Positions 26,443-34,342 of a DNA stretch of 64,000 nt are shown piece by piece. Both the position numbers and the translations under genes were made by a program. Source of the stretch: Tersicoccus sp. Bi-70 (GTDB taxonomy: Bacteria > Actinomycetota > Actinomycetes > Actinomycetales > Micrococcaceae); the NCBI RefSeq assembly GCF_001968825.1, contig NZ_MIEU01000014.1, positions 124,001-188,000 on the forward strand, read 5' to 3'. The notes under the pieces were generated by a model. The model worked only from the letters and a program-made list of their open reading frames with translations. It ran no database searches and had not been told where the DNA came from. The first letter of the stretch is position 1. Every line of letters starts with the position of its first letter.

Positions 26443-26568
26443 GGCTGGAGCGGCCCGGTCACCTCGTCGGGCGCCGTGTCGACGGGTTGGCGCTGCGTCA
26501 GGTCGGGTGGTGACCGGCTCCGGCCCGGTCGGCGGGTCACGTCGGGGGCGTTGCGGCCCAATCGGTGC

Positions 26569-26680
26569 GAGTCCGTCAGTATCGCCCGCAGGCCGTGATC
26601 TTTGACCGGGGCTCTCGGACGGAACTGACGGACTGAGCGGAGATGCAGGGCGCAACTGACGGACTCAGCTCAGACGGACT
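26569..26680. repeat. Palindromic repeat A: one left arm and repeated right arms, 31-bp period
   Basis: The left arm GAGTCCGTCAGT (26569-26580) followed by ATCGCCC is matched by the inverted copy GGGCGCAACTGACGGACTC (26648-26666). A second right arm, AACTGACGGACTGAG, starts 31 bp before it, and a partial third follows. It lies between the convergent DUF445 and SDR genes. No open frame or RNA gene is apparent. Confidence 0.7.
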
Positions 26681-26710
26681 CGGCGCAGCCTCGACGGTCG
26701 TCGTTCACCG

Positions 26711-26870
26711 GTGAGTCAGCCAGTTTCGCCCGAAACCAGGGCTCTTTGAGTACCCGTTTCGGGCGGCACCCGCTAACTCACCGCAACGACCGGGCGGAAC
26801 CCGCTAACTCACTGCGACAATCGGGCGGAACCCGCTGACTCAGTGCGACGGTCGGGCGGAAAGCGCCACG
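26711..26870. repeat. Palindromic repeat B: one left arm and four right arms, 31-bp period
   Basis: The left arm GTGAGTCAGC plus GTTTCGCCCG (26711-26732) is inverted against a tandem array whose units start at 26760, 26791, 26822 and 26853 (the last partial). Each unit begins CGGGCGG and contains CCGCTAACTCA or a close variant. The period is exactly 31 bp. The array is contiguous with no spacers and ends against the stop of the SDR gene. Confidence 0.8.
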
Positions 26871-27626
26871 TCAATGGCCGAGACGGCCGGCGGCGGCCAT
26901 CAGCCGGTCCGGGAGCGCCTTGCTGAGCGCGACGACGGTCCGGTAGCGCTTCGACGGGACGACGACGGCGCGGCCTGCGAACGCCGCGGCCAGGCCTTCC
27001 CGCACCACGAGCGGCGCATCCAGCCAGGCGAAGCCGGGCACGTTCCGGGTGTCCACCTTCATCCGGCCGTGGAACTCGGTGCGCACCAGTCCTGGGCAGA
27101 CCGCGGTGACGACGACGCCACGCGACCGATACCGGGTGTTGGCCCAGCGGCTGAAGCTGGTCAGCCACGCCTTCGCCGCTCCGTACGTGCCCCGCGGGAT
27201 GAACCCGGCCACCGAGGAGACGTTGACGATGTGGCCGCCGCCGCGTCCGGCGAACACCGGGATCGCGACGTGGCTCAGCGCCATCGGCACCTCGACGAGC
27301 AGCTGGAGCATGCGCTGTTCGTCGGCCAGGGCGGTGTCGACGAAGTCGGTCGGGATCCCGTAGCCGGCGTTGTTGACGAGCACCGTCACGGGATCCGCGG
27401 CCTGCTCGATCCGGGCCCGCACGGCAGCGAGACCCTCGTCGGTGACGAGATCCGCGGGAAGCACCTCGGCACGCACGCCGTGGTCCCGCTGCAGGTCGGC
27501 GGCGAGCGCGGTCAGGCGGGCCTCGTCGCGCGCCACGAGCACGAGGTCGTGCCCGGCCGCGGCCAGCTGACGGGCGAACTCGGCGCCGAGACCGGCGGAG
27601 GCGCCGGTGACGAGCGCCGTGCTCAC
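26871..27626 (-). CDS. Short-chain dehydrogenase/reductase (SDR)
   Basis: A 251-residue SDR. It has TGASAGLGAEFARQLAAAGH (cofactor motif), VNNAGYG, catalytic Ser in NVSSVAGF and Tyr-x-x-x-Lys in YGAAKAW. Homologues of this YqjQ/DltE-like group reduce ketones or aldehydes of unknown identity. The GTG start at 27626 makes a GTGA overlap with the upstream gene, so it is translationally coupled to the unknown glycine-rich membrane protein. The repeat array B begins immediately after the stop. The substrate is not predictable. Confidence 0.85.
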   Translation of the reverse strand: MSTALVTGASAGLGAEFARQLAAAGHDLVLVARDEARLTALAADLQRDHGVRAEVLPADLVTDEGLAAVRARIEQAADPVTVLVNNAGYGIPTDFVDTALADEQRMLQLLVEVPMALSHVAIPVFAGRGGGHIVNVSSVAGFIPRGTYGAAKAWLTSFSRWANTRYRSRGVVVTAVCPGLVRTEFHGRMKVDTRNVPGFAWLDAPLVVREGLAAAFAGRAVVVPSKRYRTVVALSKALPDRLMAAAGRLGH

Positions 27627-28513
27627 CGGACCGTGTCCGACGCAGAACCCGTGTCCGAGGCAGAACCCGTGCCGGAGGAACCCGCGTCCGAGGAATCAGT
27701 GCTCGAGGCGGTGCCCGAACCCGACGTCGTGCCCGACGAGGCGGGAAGCTGCACCCGCTGCAGATCGGCGACCAGCTCACCGGGGAGCGTCTCGGGGACC
27801 TCGCCGAAGGCGTCGGTGGTCGCCTTGATCACCGCTCGACCCATCGCGAGGTTCGCGCCACCGCCGACCACGGCACCGATGCCGAACGGCAGGGCCCGGC
27901 CGAGGACGGCTCCGCCGCTGCGCAGCAGGTACCGCTTGATGAAGCGGCGGCGGATGCTCGCCACGATCGTCTTCGTGATGGTGTCGGAGCCGCCACGCCC
28001 GAGGACGAGCCCCCAGCGGGCCGTCGGCCCGGCGCCACGTCCGGCGGCCTGGGCAGCGAAGGACTGCATCAGCTGGCTGCCCTCCTCGCCGAGCATGATC
28101 GCCATGACCATGGTCTTCGTCTTCTCGGGGTCCTTCGCGTGCACCCCGTGCAGCTCGGCGATGGACTGCGCGTAGAAGGCGCTCGCCTCGAGGAAGGCGC
28201 CGGTCGCGACGGCGGAGAGGCCGAGCGAGGCGACGGTGCCGATGCCGGGCACGACGGCGGTCGCGCCGATCCCGCCGCCGCCGACGGTCACGGCCGCCAG
28301 GTAGTCGCGCTGGAGCAGTCTGGCCAGCTTCTTCGCGCTCGCGTCGGGGTGCTTCCGCCGCAGTCGCTTGAGGTTGGCCAGGACCAGCGGGCGGTTGACG
28401 TCGAGGGTCCGGTTCAGGACGCGGGTCAGGCCCGGCTTCGGGTTGCCGTCGTCGTCGAAGGCCGCTCGGGTCACGAATTTCATGGCCGGGTTGACCGGGC
28501 GCTCGGATGACAT
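27623..28513 (-). CDS. Unrecognised protein with glycine-rich hydrophobic core and Ser/Thr-rich tail
   Basis: A 296-residue protein I do not recognise. Seen are a charged N-terminal half (about 1-75: LKRLRRKHPDASAKKLARLL), a hydrophobic glycine-rich stretch (about 78-105: GGGGIGATAVVPGIGTVA), further hydrophobic segments near 200-225 (LPFGIGAVVGGGANLAMG) and a low-complexity Gly/Ser/Thr/Ala/Asp tail of about 40 residues. The ATG at 28513 has AGGAGG upstream. It overlaps the SDR gene downstream (GTGA). The hydrophobic parts suggest membrane association. The start lies only about 90 bases from the truncation point of the gentisate genes. Confidence 0.7.
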   Translation of the reverse strand: MSSERPVNPAMKFVTRAAFDDDGNPKPGLTRVLNRTLDVNRPLVLANLKRLRRKHPDASAKKLARLLQRDYLAAVTVGGGGIGATAVVPGIGTVASLGLSAVATGAFLEASAFYAQSIAELHGVHAKDPEKTKTMVMAIMLGEEGSQLMQSFAAQAAGRGAGPTARWGLVLGRGGSDTITKTIVASIRRRFIKRYLLRSGGAVLGRALPFGIGAVVGGGANLAMGRAVIKATTDAFGEVPETLPGELVADLQRVQLPASSGTTSGSGTASSTDSSDAGSSGTGSASDTGSASDTVR

Positions 28514-28604
28514 GGTTCCTCCTGATCGCGGGCGTGGCTCTGCCCTTACTGTACTCAGGGCACTGAGCGTCGTCCGGCCCGGCGAGGAAGCCGGTGCAGG
28601 TGGA

Positions 28605-29231
28605 GACCACAACGAGACCGACCAGCCGATGGCGTGGATCGACGGGCTGGACATCCCGCTCGTGCACGGCATGGACGCCGGCTTCTTCGAGTTCGGCACC
28701 GAGCGCGTGACCGACGAGGCCACCCCGGACATCTCCCGCTCCGAGCGGCTGTGGGCCAACCCGGGCCTGCGCCCCCTCTCGGGCCTGCAGAACACCGTCA
28801 ACTCCCCCATCGGCGCGTACCGGTGGGAGCACACCGACCGGGCGCTGACCGAGCAGCTCGCCCTCGAGGACGAGGGCTACCCGGCCACTGTCGGCCAGGG
28901 CCACGCCGCCGTCCGCTTCACCAACCCGACCACCGGCGGGGACGTGATGCCGACGATCCGCGCCGAGTTCCACCGGCTACGCGCCGGGGCGCAGACCCGC
29001 ACCGTCCGCGAGGTCGGCTCGTCGGTGTACCAGGTGTTCGAGGGCACCGGCGCGTTCGTGCTCGACGGGCAGACGCACATGGTGACCAAGGGCGACATGA
29101 TCGTCGTCCCGTCCTGGGCCGCCTGGTCCATCGAGGCCGAGACCGACTTCGACCTGTTCCGATTCGGCGACGCGCCCATCTACGAGCGCCTCGCCTTCAA
29201 CCGCACCTACATCGAAGGAGAGACCAAGTGA
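28605..29231 (+). pseudogene. 5'-truncated gentisate 1,2-dioxygenase (C-terminal cupin domain only)
   Basis: About 209 codons equal to the C-terminal half of a bicupin gentisate 1,2-dioxygenase. Recognisable sequence starts abruptly at DHNETDQPMAWIDGLD and includes LQNTVNSPIGAYRWEHTD and GTGAFVLDGQTHMVTKGDM. A complete enzyme has about 350 residues, and in characterised bacterial enzymes the iron-binding histidines lie in the N-terminal cupin, which is missing here. Upstream sequence belongs to the promoter region of the divergent gene. An ATG at 28629 could express 200 residues but has no ribosome site. It overlaps the hydrolase gene by GTGA, so the rest of the operon is intact. Confidence 0.8.
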
Positions 29232-30070
29232 AGCTTGCGACCCTGCGCACTTCATCCGGGACCGTCGCCGTCCGGCAGGACGGCGACGCGTTCGTCGAGA
29301 TCGACGGGTACGCCGACCTCGGCCGGCTGTTCGCCCGGGAGGGCTGGGAGCAGATCGCCGCGGCCGCGCACGGCGCGCAGCACGCCGTCGAGGGCGCCGA
29401 CCTCGCCGCCGTCGTGCCGTCGCCGTCCAAGGTGCTGTGCGTCGGGCTGAACTACGCCTCCCACATCACCGAGATGGGCCGTGACCTGCCCGAGTACCCG
29501 ACGCTCTTCGCCAAGTTCGCCGAGACGCTGACCGGCCCGTACGACGACGTCGAGCTGCCCGAGGCGGACCCGGCGATCGACTGGGAGGCCGAGCTGGCCG
29601 TCGTCATCGGCAGGACCGCGCGCCGCGTGTCCGAGGCGGAGGCCGGCGAGTACATCGCCGGGTACACCGTCGCCAACGACATCTCGATGCGGTCCTACCA
29701 GTTCCGCACCAAGGAGTGGCTGCAGGGCAAGATGTGGGAGGCGTCCACGCCGATCGGCCCCGTCGTCGTCACCCCCGACGAGCTGGCGAAGGACGCGGCG
29801 ATCACCACCGAGGTCGACGGTCAGCGGATGCAGCTCGGCTCCATCGGCGACCTGGTCCACGGCCCCGAGTTCCTCGTCTCGTACATCTCCGAGATCATCA
29901 CGCTGAACCCCGGCGACCTGATCCTCACCGGCACCACCGGGGGCGTCGGCCGCGCCCGCACGCCCGAGGTGTACATCACCGACGGCCAGACCGTGACGAC
30001 GCGCATCGAGGGCATCGGCGAGCTGGTCAACGTCGCCCGCGCCCAGGTGTCCGCCACCGCGGGAGCCTGA
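29228..30070 (+). CDS. Fumarylpyruvate hydrolase (FAH family)
   Basis: A 280-residue fumarylacetoacetate-hydrolase-family enzyme. In the gentisate pathway it would split 3-fumarylpyruvate to fumarate and pyruvate. The family core is VLCVGLNYASHITEMG, the metal-binding DWEAELAVVIGR, YTVANDISMRSYQFR and LNPGDLILTGTTGGVG. The GTG start overlaps the dioxygenase remnant stop, and the isomerase gene starts 2 bases after its stop. Context (dioxygenase remnant plus mycothiol-type maleylpyruvate isomerase) favours fumarylpyruvate over fumarylacetoacetate. The pathway cannot run from gentisate unless a full dioxygenase exists elsewhere. Confidence 0.85.
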   Translation: MKLATLRTSSGTVAVRQDGDAFVEIDGYADLGRLFAREGWEQIAAAAHGAQHAVEGADLAAVVPSPSKVLCVGLNYASHITEMGRDLPEYPTLFAKFAETLTGPYDDVELPEADPAIDWEAELAVVIGRTARRVSEAEAGEYIAGYTVANDISMRSYQFRTKEWLQGKMWEASTPIGPVVVTPDELAKDAAITTEVDGQRMQLGSIGDLVHGPEFLVSYISEIITLNPGDLILTGTTGGVGRARTPEVYITDGQTVTTRIEGIGELVNVARAQVSATAGA

Positions 30071-30072
30071 GC

Positions 30073-30825
30073 GTGGTCGCCCGGCACGACCTGGTCACGG
30101 ACGAGGAGGTCCGCGCCGGCCTGCTGACCGCGCGGCGGGGCACGGCGTTCTTCGCCCGCAAGCTCGGCAAACTCTCCTACGCGGACATGGACGAGCCGTC
30201 CTTGCTGCCCGGCTGGAACCGGCGCCAGCTGATCGCGCACGTCGGGTGCAACGCTCGTGCGGTGGCCCGGCTCGTCGAGTGGGCGGCGACCGGCGTGGAG
30301 ACCCCGATGTACCCGGACATGGAGTACCGCAACCGGGAGATCGAGTTCGGCGCCACGCTGCCGCCGATCGCGCTGCTCAACCTGTTCGACCACTCGGCGG
30401 TGCACCTCTCCGTCGAGTGGCGCGACCTGCCGGACGAGAAGTGGGCCGCCGAGGTCCGTACCGCCCAGGGCCGGACTGTGCCGGTGTCCGAGACCGTGTG
30501 GATGCGCACCCGTGAGGTGTGGCCGCACGCGATCGACCTGGACAACGGCGCCCGGTTCACCGACGTGCCGACCGACGTCCTGCGCCGGCTGCTCACGGAC
30601 ATCACCGGGGTGTGGGCCACGCGCGGGAACGCCGTCGCGCTGACCGTCACCGGGGGGCCGCACGACGGCGAACGGGTGGGGGCCTCCGAGGACGACGCCA
30701 CCGAGGTCAGCGGTTCCCTGCCTGACCTGGTGCGCTGGGCGTCCGGTCGCGTGCCGGCCGGCGAGGCTTCCGGCGTCGTGTTCGCGGACGGCTCGGCCGC
30801 CCCGGCGGCTCCCGCCTGGATCTAG
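30073..30825 (+). CDS. Mycothiol-dependent maleylpyruvate isomerase
   Basis: A 250-residue DinB-fold isomerase of the mycothiol-dependent type found in Corynebacterium and Rhodococcus gentisate clusters. It converts maleylpyruvate to fumarylpyruvate. The DinB-like helical bundle contains the metal-binding histidine in QLIAHVGCNARAVARLVEW, FDHSAVHLSVEW and REVWPHAIDLD. A C-terminal SCP2-like domain begins near residue 170. The GTG at 30073 starts 2 bases after the hydrolase stop. This cofactor type is itself evidence for a mycothiol-making actinobacterium. Confidence 0.88.
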   Translation: MVARHDLVTDEEVRAGLLTARRGTAFFARKLGKLSYADMDEPSLLPGWNRRQLIAHVGCNARAVARLVEWAATGVETPMYPDMEYRNREIEFGATLPPIALLNLFDHSAVHLSVEWRDLPDEKWAAEVRTAQGRTVPVSETVWMRTREVWPHAIDLDNGARFTDVPTDVLRRLLTDITGVWATRGNAVALTVTGGPHDGERVGASEDDATEVSGSLPDLVRWASGRVPAGEASGVVFADGSAAPAAPAWI

Positions 30826-30851
30826 GCGCGTCTCGCTCGCCGTTCTCGTGT

Positions 30852-30880
30852 GAAGGCCGCTCGGGCCCCGGGCGGCCTTC
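30852..30880 (+). terminator. Terminator of the gentisate remnant operon
   Basis: A perfect 9-bp stem GAAGGCCGC/GCGGCCTTC with an 11-base loop, 27 bases after the isomerase stop. Confidence 0.75.
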
Positions 30881-31026
30881 GGCGTCTGCGGCGGAGCAAG
30901 GGCTACACCGAGGGGGACGCGAGGGGCCGGTGTGGCGACGGCGTGCGCACGTCCGTCACAGCAGCACCACTCGCTGGGGCCGTTGCACCGGTGGGCTCAG
31001 CGAATCCGACTGATCCGAGGCTGCGC

Positions 31027-31665
31027 TCAGCCGGCCTCGAGGACGTGCTCCCGCAGGAAGAGGTCGGTCTCGATCATCATGGCCGGAGTGATGACGTGCC
31101 GGCCGCCGTCGAACTCCCGCCGGGTCAGGGCGGTGTTCCCCTCCAGCCACTCCGCGGTGTAGCCGAGCGCACCGGGATGGATCACCAGGTCCGCGGTACC
31201 GCGCTGCCACAGGTACGGGACCCGCGTCGGCAGCGGCTCGGTGACCGCGAGCAGTTCGACCTCGGGGACGAAGCCGCCGATGCCGATCACGCACCGGAAC
31301 TTCTCGGGCCTCAGCCGCAGCAGCATCGTCGCCATCGCCATCCCCTGGGAGAAGCCGAAGAGGCTGACGCTGGCGAACGGCCCGGTCGCGAGCACGCCGT
31401 CCAGCCACGCGAGGACGCCGGAGGCGGCGGTGATGACCTGCCCCTGGTCGGTACGAAGACCGGGGTCCAGCAGGTACCAGCCGACGTCGCCGCCCACGTC
31501 CAGGCTCCCGCGCGGGGCCGCGGCGGTGAAGCCGGCGGGCAGCGTGGCGAACAGGGACTCCATCCGCTCCTCGCCGGTGCCGTACCCGTGCAGCATGACG
31601 AGCAGGTGGGTGCCTGCCCGCTCGCCCTCCGGCCGGGAGAAGGCGCCCGGCATCGTCGACGTCAT
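31027..31665 (-). CDS. Alpha/beta hydrolase (phospholipase/carboxylesterase family)
   Basis: A 212-residue esterase of the phospholipase/carboxylesterase (YpfH-like) family. It has the oxyanion motif LVMLHGYGTGEE near residue 23 and the nucleophile elbow GFSQGMAMA near 105. A late Asp in RGTADLVI and a His in GGRHVITPAM complete the expected triad. There is no signal peptide. The ORF is monocistronic and its substrate is unknown, probably short-chain esters. About 200 bases before it hold the gentisate terminator and nothing else recognisable. Confidence 0.83.
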   Translation of the reverse strand: MTSTMPGAFSRPEGERAGTHLLVMLHGYGTGEERMESLFATLPAGFTAAAPRGSLDVGGDVGWYLLDPGLRTDQGQVITAASGVLAWLDGVLATGPFASVSLFGFSQGMAMATMLLRLRPEKFRCVIGIGGFVPEVELLAVTEPLPTRVPYLWQRGTADLVIHPGALGYTAEWLEGNTALTRREFDGGRHVITPAMMIETDLFLREHVLEAG

Positions 31666-31722
31666 CCCGTCAGTATCGCCGGACCCGCTGGACGTTCCCG
31701 CCGGAACCAGTGCTGCCGCGGC

Positions 31723-32880
31723 TCACGGGATCAGCCGCTCCGCGCGGTAGCGGTCGAAGAGGTCCGCGAAGGCCTGCTCGGTGCGGCGGTAGCCGGTGAA
31801 ACCGGCGGCGCGGCTCTTGCCCATGTCGGTCACCACCTCCAGGTCCCGCCCGAGGTCGGCGTCGGTGTGCCACCAGGACGCCAGCCGGGTGATGTCCGCC
31901 TCCACGAGCCCGTGCCGCTGCGCGATGGCCGGCCACGCCGCCTCGTGCTCGGCCATCTGCTGCTCGAGCGGCCGGGGCTCGCCCTCGAAGCCGACGACGC
32001 GCTCCGCGGGCACCCCGAGGTGCGCGGCCAGCCGCGGCCACATCCAGCGCCACCGGAACACGTCCCCGTTGACGATGTTGAAGGGCTCGTTCGCGCCGGC
32101 CGGGTCCGTCGACGCCCAGATCATCTGCTCGGCCAGGACCCCGGCGTCCGTCATGTCCGTCAGGCCGTTCCACTGGGTCGCGCTGCCGGGGAACACGAAC
32201 GGCAGGTCGAGCTCCTTCGCCAGGGTCGCCTGCACCGCGAGCGTCAGCCCGATGTTCATGGCGTTGCCGACGGCGTGGCCGATCACGGTGTGCGAGCGGT
32301 GCACGGACCAGGAGAAGTCCTGCCGGGCGGCCGCGGCGAACAGCTCGTCCTCCTGCGCGTAGTAGAAGTTCGGGGTCTCGTGCCGGGGCTCCTCCTCGTG
32401 GAAGGGCGTCTCCGGCATCGTCCCCTGCCCGTACGCCTCGAACGGCCCGAGGTAGTGCTTGAGCCCGGTGACGAGCGCCGCATGCTGCAGCGAGGCGTGG
32501 GCGAGGGCGGCGAGCAGGTCCCGCACCATGGCGCTGTTGACCGCGATGTTCTCGGCCTCGGTGGGCATCCGCTGCCAGGCAGTGAAGAAGACGTGGGTGG
32601 GCGCCTCGGACGCGAGCGCGGCGCGCAGGCTGTCCGGGTCGCGCAGGTCGGCGGCGATGCCGCGCACACCTGTCCCCGCAGCCGATGGAGCGGTCGGCCG
32701 CCGCGAGAGGGCCAGGACCTCCCAGCCGCTCGCGGTGAGCTGCTCGACGAGGGCGGAGCCGGTGATGCCGCTGGCTCCGACGACCAGCGCGGTCCGCTTC
32801 CCGCGGCCGCTGCTCTCGTCGCTGGTCTCGCTGGTGGTCTCGCTGGTGGAGGTGTCGGGGTTCGCGTTCGTCTCGGTCAC
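31723..32880 (-). CDS. Extended SDR, PRISE-like (progesterone 5-beta-reductase/iridoid-synthase-like)
   Basis: A 385-residue NAD(P)-dependent extended SDR. It shows ALVVGASGITGSALVEQLTA (cofactor motif), VFFTAWQ and LVTGLKHYLGPFEAY, which is characteristic of the PRISE enone-reductase family, then FYYAQEDELF and the substrate-side block VHRSHTVIGHAVGNAMN. Bacterial members reduce enones of unknown physiological identity. The first 27 residues are a Ser/Thr/Glu-rich low-complexity tail. It stands between the esterase gene and the terminator of the GntP operon. There is no obvious pathway partner. Confidence 0.82.
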   Translation of the reverse strand: MTETNANPDTSTSETTSETSDESSGRGKRTALVVGASGITGSALVEQLTASGWEVLALSRRPTAPSAAGTGVRGIAADLRDPDSLRAALASEAPTHVFFTAWQRMPTEAENIAVNSAMVRDLLAALAHASLQHAALVTGLKHYLGPFEAYGQGTMPETPFHEEEPRHETPNFYYAQEDELFAAAARQDFSWSVHRSHTVIGHAVGNAMNIGLTLAVQATLAKELDLPFVFPGSATQWNGLTDMTDAGVLAEQMIWASTDPAGANEPFNIVNGDVFRWRWMWPRLAAHLGVPAERVVGFEGEPRPLEQQMAEHEAAWPAIAQRHGLVEADITRLASWWHTDADLGRDLEVVTDMGKSRAAGFTGYRRTEQAFADLFDRYRAERLIP

Positions 32881-32892
32881 CCCTCGTACAGG

Positions 32893-32929
32893 CCGCGGGC
32901 CGGACAGGAAATTCCTGCCCGGCCCGCGC
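32893..32929 (-). terminator. Terminator of the sugar-acid operon
   Basis: A 16-bp near-perfect stem (GCGGGCCGGACAGGAA against TTCCTGCCCGGCCCGC, one mismatch) 22 bases after the GntP permease stop on the minus strand. Confidence 0.8.
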
Positions 32930-32950
32930 CGCGTGTCGATCGGGGTCGGC

Positions 32951-34342
32951 TCAGACCACGAGGAACAGTAGGCTCGCCACCGCGAAGCCCACCACGGAGA
33001 GCACCGTCTCCAGTACCGTCCACGTCTTCAGCGTGTCCTTGACCGACATGTTGAAGTACTTGGAGATGATCCAGAACCCGCCGTCGTTGACGTGGCTGGC
33101 GATGATCGAGCCGGACGAGATGGCGATGACGATCAGGGCCAGTTCGGGCTGCGAGTAGCCGGCGGAGGTCAGCGTCGGCGCGAGGATGCCGCCCGTGGTC
33201 ACGATCGCCACCGTCGCCGAGCCCTGCGCGATGCGTAGCCCGCAGGAGATGACGTAGGCGGAGAGAATCACCGGCAGGCCCGCCGTCGCGAGGCTCTTGG
33301 CGACGGCGGCACCGACGCCGGTCGCGGCGAGCACGGCGCCGAAGAACGCACCGGCGCCGACGACGAGGATGATCATGCCGATCGGCCGCAGCGCATTGGA
33401 GCTGAGCGTGGCGAGGTCCGACGCCGCCATGCCGCGCCGGGTGCCGAGCAGCCACATCGCCAGCAGCACCGCGACGGTCAGGGCGATCGCCGGGTTGCCG
33501 AAGAAGATGAGGATGTCGCGGCCCAGGCCCGGGGGCAGGAACACGTTGCCGAACGTGCCGCCGAGGATGAGCACCATCGGCAGCCCGATCGCCAGCAGCA
33601 CGGTCCCGAGCCCCGGCTCGCGGCCCACGGCCGCGTCGCTCTCGTCCGCGACCATGTCCTCGGGCACCGTCGTGTGCACCCGCTTGCCGATCCAGGTGCC
33701 CCACAGGATGCCGGAGACGAACCAGGCGGGGATGCCGCAGGCCAGGCCCATGATGATCAGCCAGCCGAGCTCGACGCCGAACAGGCCGGCGGCGGCCACG
33801 GGGCCGGGGTGGGGCGGCAGGAACGCGTGGGTGACGGACAGGCCGGCGAGCAGCGGCAGCGCGTACAGCGCGAGCGAGCGGCCACCGCGGCGGGCGGCGA
33901 CGTAGACCAGCGGCGCGAGCACGAAGATGCCGATGTCGAAGAACACCGGGATGCCGAGCACGAAGCCGGTGATGCCCATCGCCAGCGGGGTGCCCTTCTC
34001 GCCGAAGATGCGCACCAGCCGGTCCAGCAGCACCTTGGCGCCGCCGGAACGTTCGAGGATCGCGCCGAGCACGGTGCCGAGACCGATGATCAGCGTGATG
34101 TGCCCGAGGATGCTCGCGAAGCCCTTCTCGATCAGGGCGTCGCTGCTCTTGGTGGGCGTCCCGACCAGTTGCTCGATGCTGACCCCGCCGACGAGGGCGA
34201 CGACGACGCCGGTCCCGACGAGAGCGATGAATGGTTCGACCTTGACCTTGATGATGAGGAACAGCAGCAGGGCGATGCCGGCGGCGGCGAGCAGCAGCAG
34301 GCCGGCCGTGTCGTGGTGGAGCCAGGTGAAGAACGCGTCCAT
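32951..34342 (-). CDS. GntP family sugar-acid:H+ symporter
   Basis: A 463-residue carrier of the GntP (gluconate permease) family with about 12-14 hydrophobic segments. Family signatures seen are VKVEPFIALVGTGVVVALVGG, GFVLGIPVFFDIGIFVLAPL, THAFLPPHPGPVAAAG and IIASHVNDGGFWIISKYF. It should bring in a gluconate-like sugar acid with protons. It is the last gene of the four-gene minus operon (dehydratase, deacylase, aldolase, permease). Its start overlaps the aldolase stop (TGATG) with GAGGAGAA upstream. Context suggests an amino or N-acylamino sugar acid as substrate. Confidence 0.9.
   Translation of the reverse strand: MDAFFTWLHHDTAGLLLLAAAGIALLLFLIIKVKVEPFIALVGTGVVVALVGGVSIEQLVGTPTKSSDALIEKGFASILGHITLIIGLGTVLGAILERSGGAKVLLDRLVRIFGEKGTPLAMGITGFVLGIPVFFDIGIFVLAPLVYVAARRGGRSLALYALPLLAGLSVTHAFLPPHPGPVAAAGLFGVELGWLIIMGLACGIPAWFVSGILWGTWIGKRVHTTVPEDMVADESDAAVGREPGLGTVLLAIGLPMVLILGGTFGNVFLPPGLGRDILIFFGNPAIALTVAVLLAMWLLGTRRGMAASDLATLSSNALRPIGMIILVVGAGAFFGAVLAATGVGAAVAKSLATAGLPVILSAYVISCGLRIAQGSATVAIVTTGGILAPTLTSAGYSQPELALIVIAISSGSIIASHVNDGGFWIISKYFNMSVKDTLKTWTVLETVLSVVGFAVASLLFLVV

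Noticed and set aside
26760-26870. 31-bp direct repeats that look like a CRISPR array
   Set aside because: The units are contiguous without spacers, the period equals the repeat length, and no cas gene is in the window.
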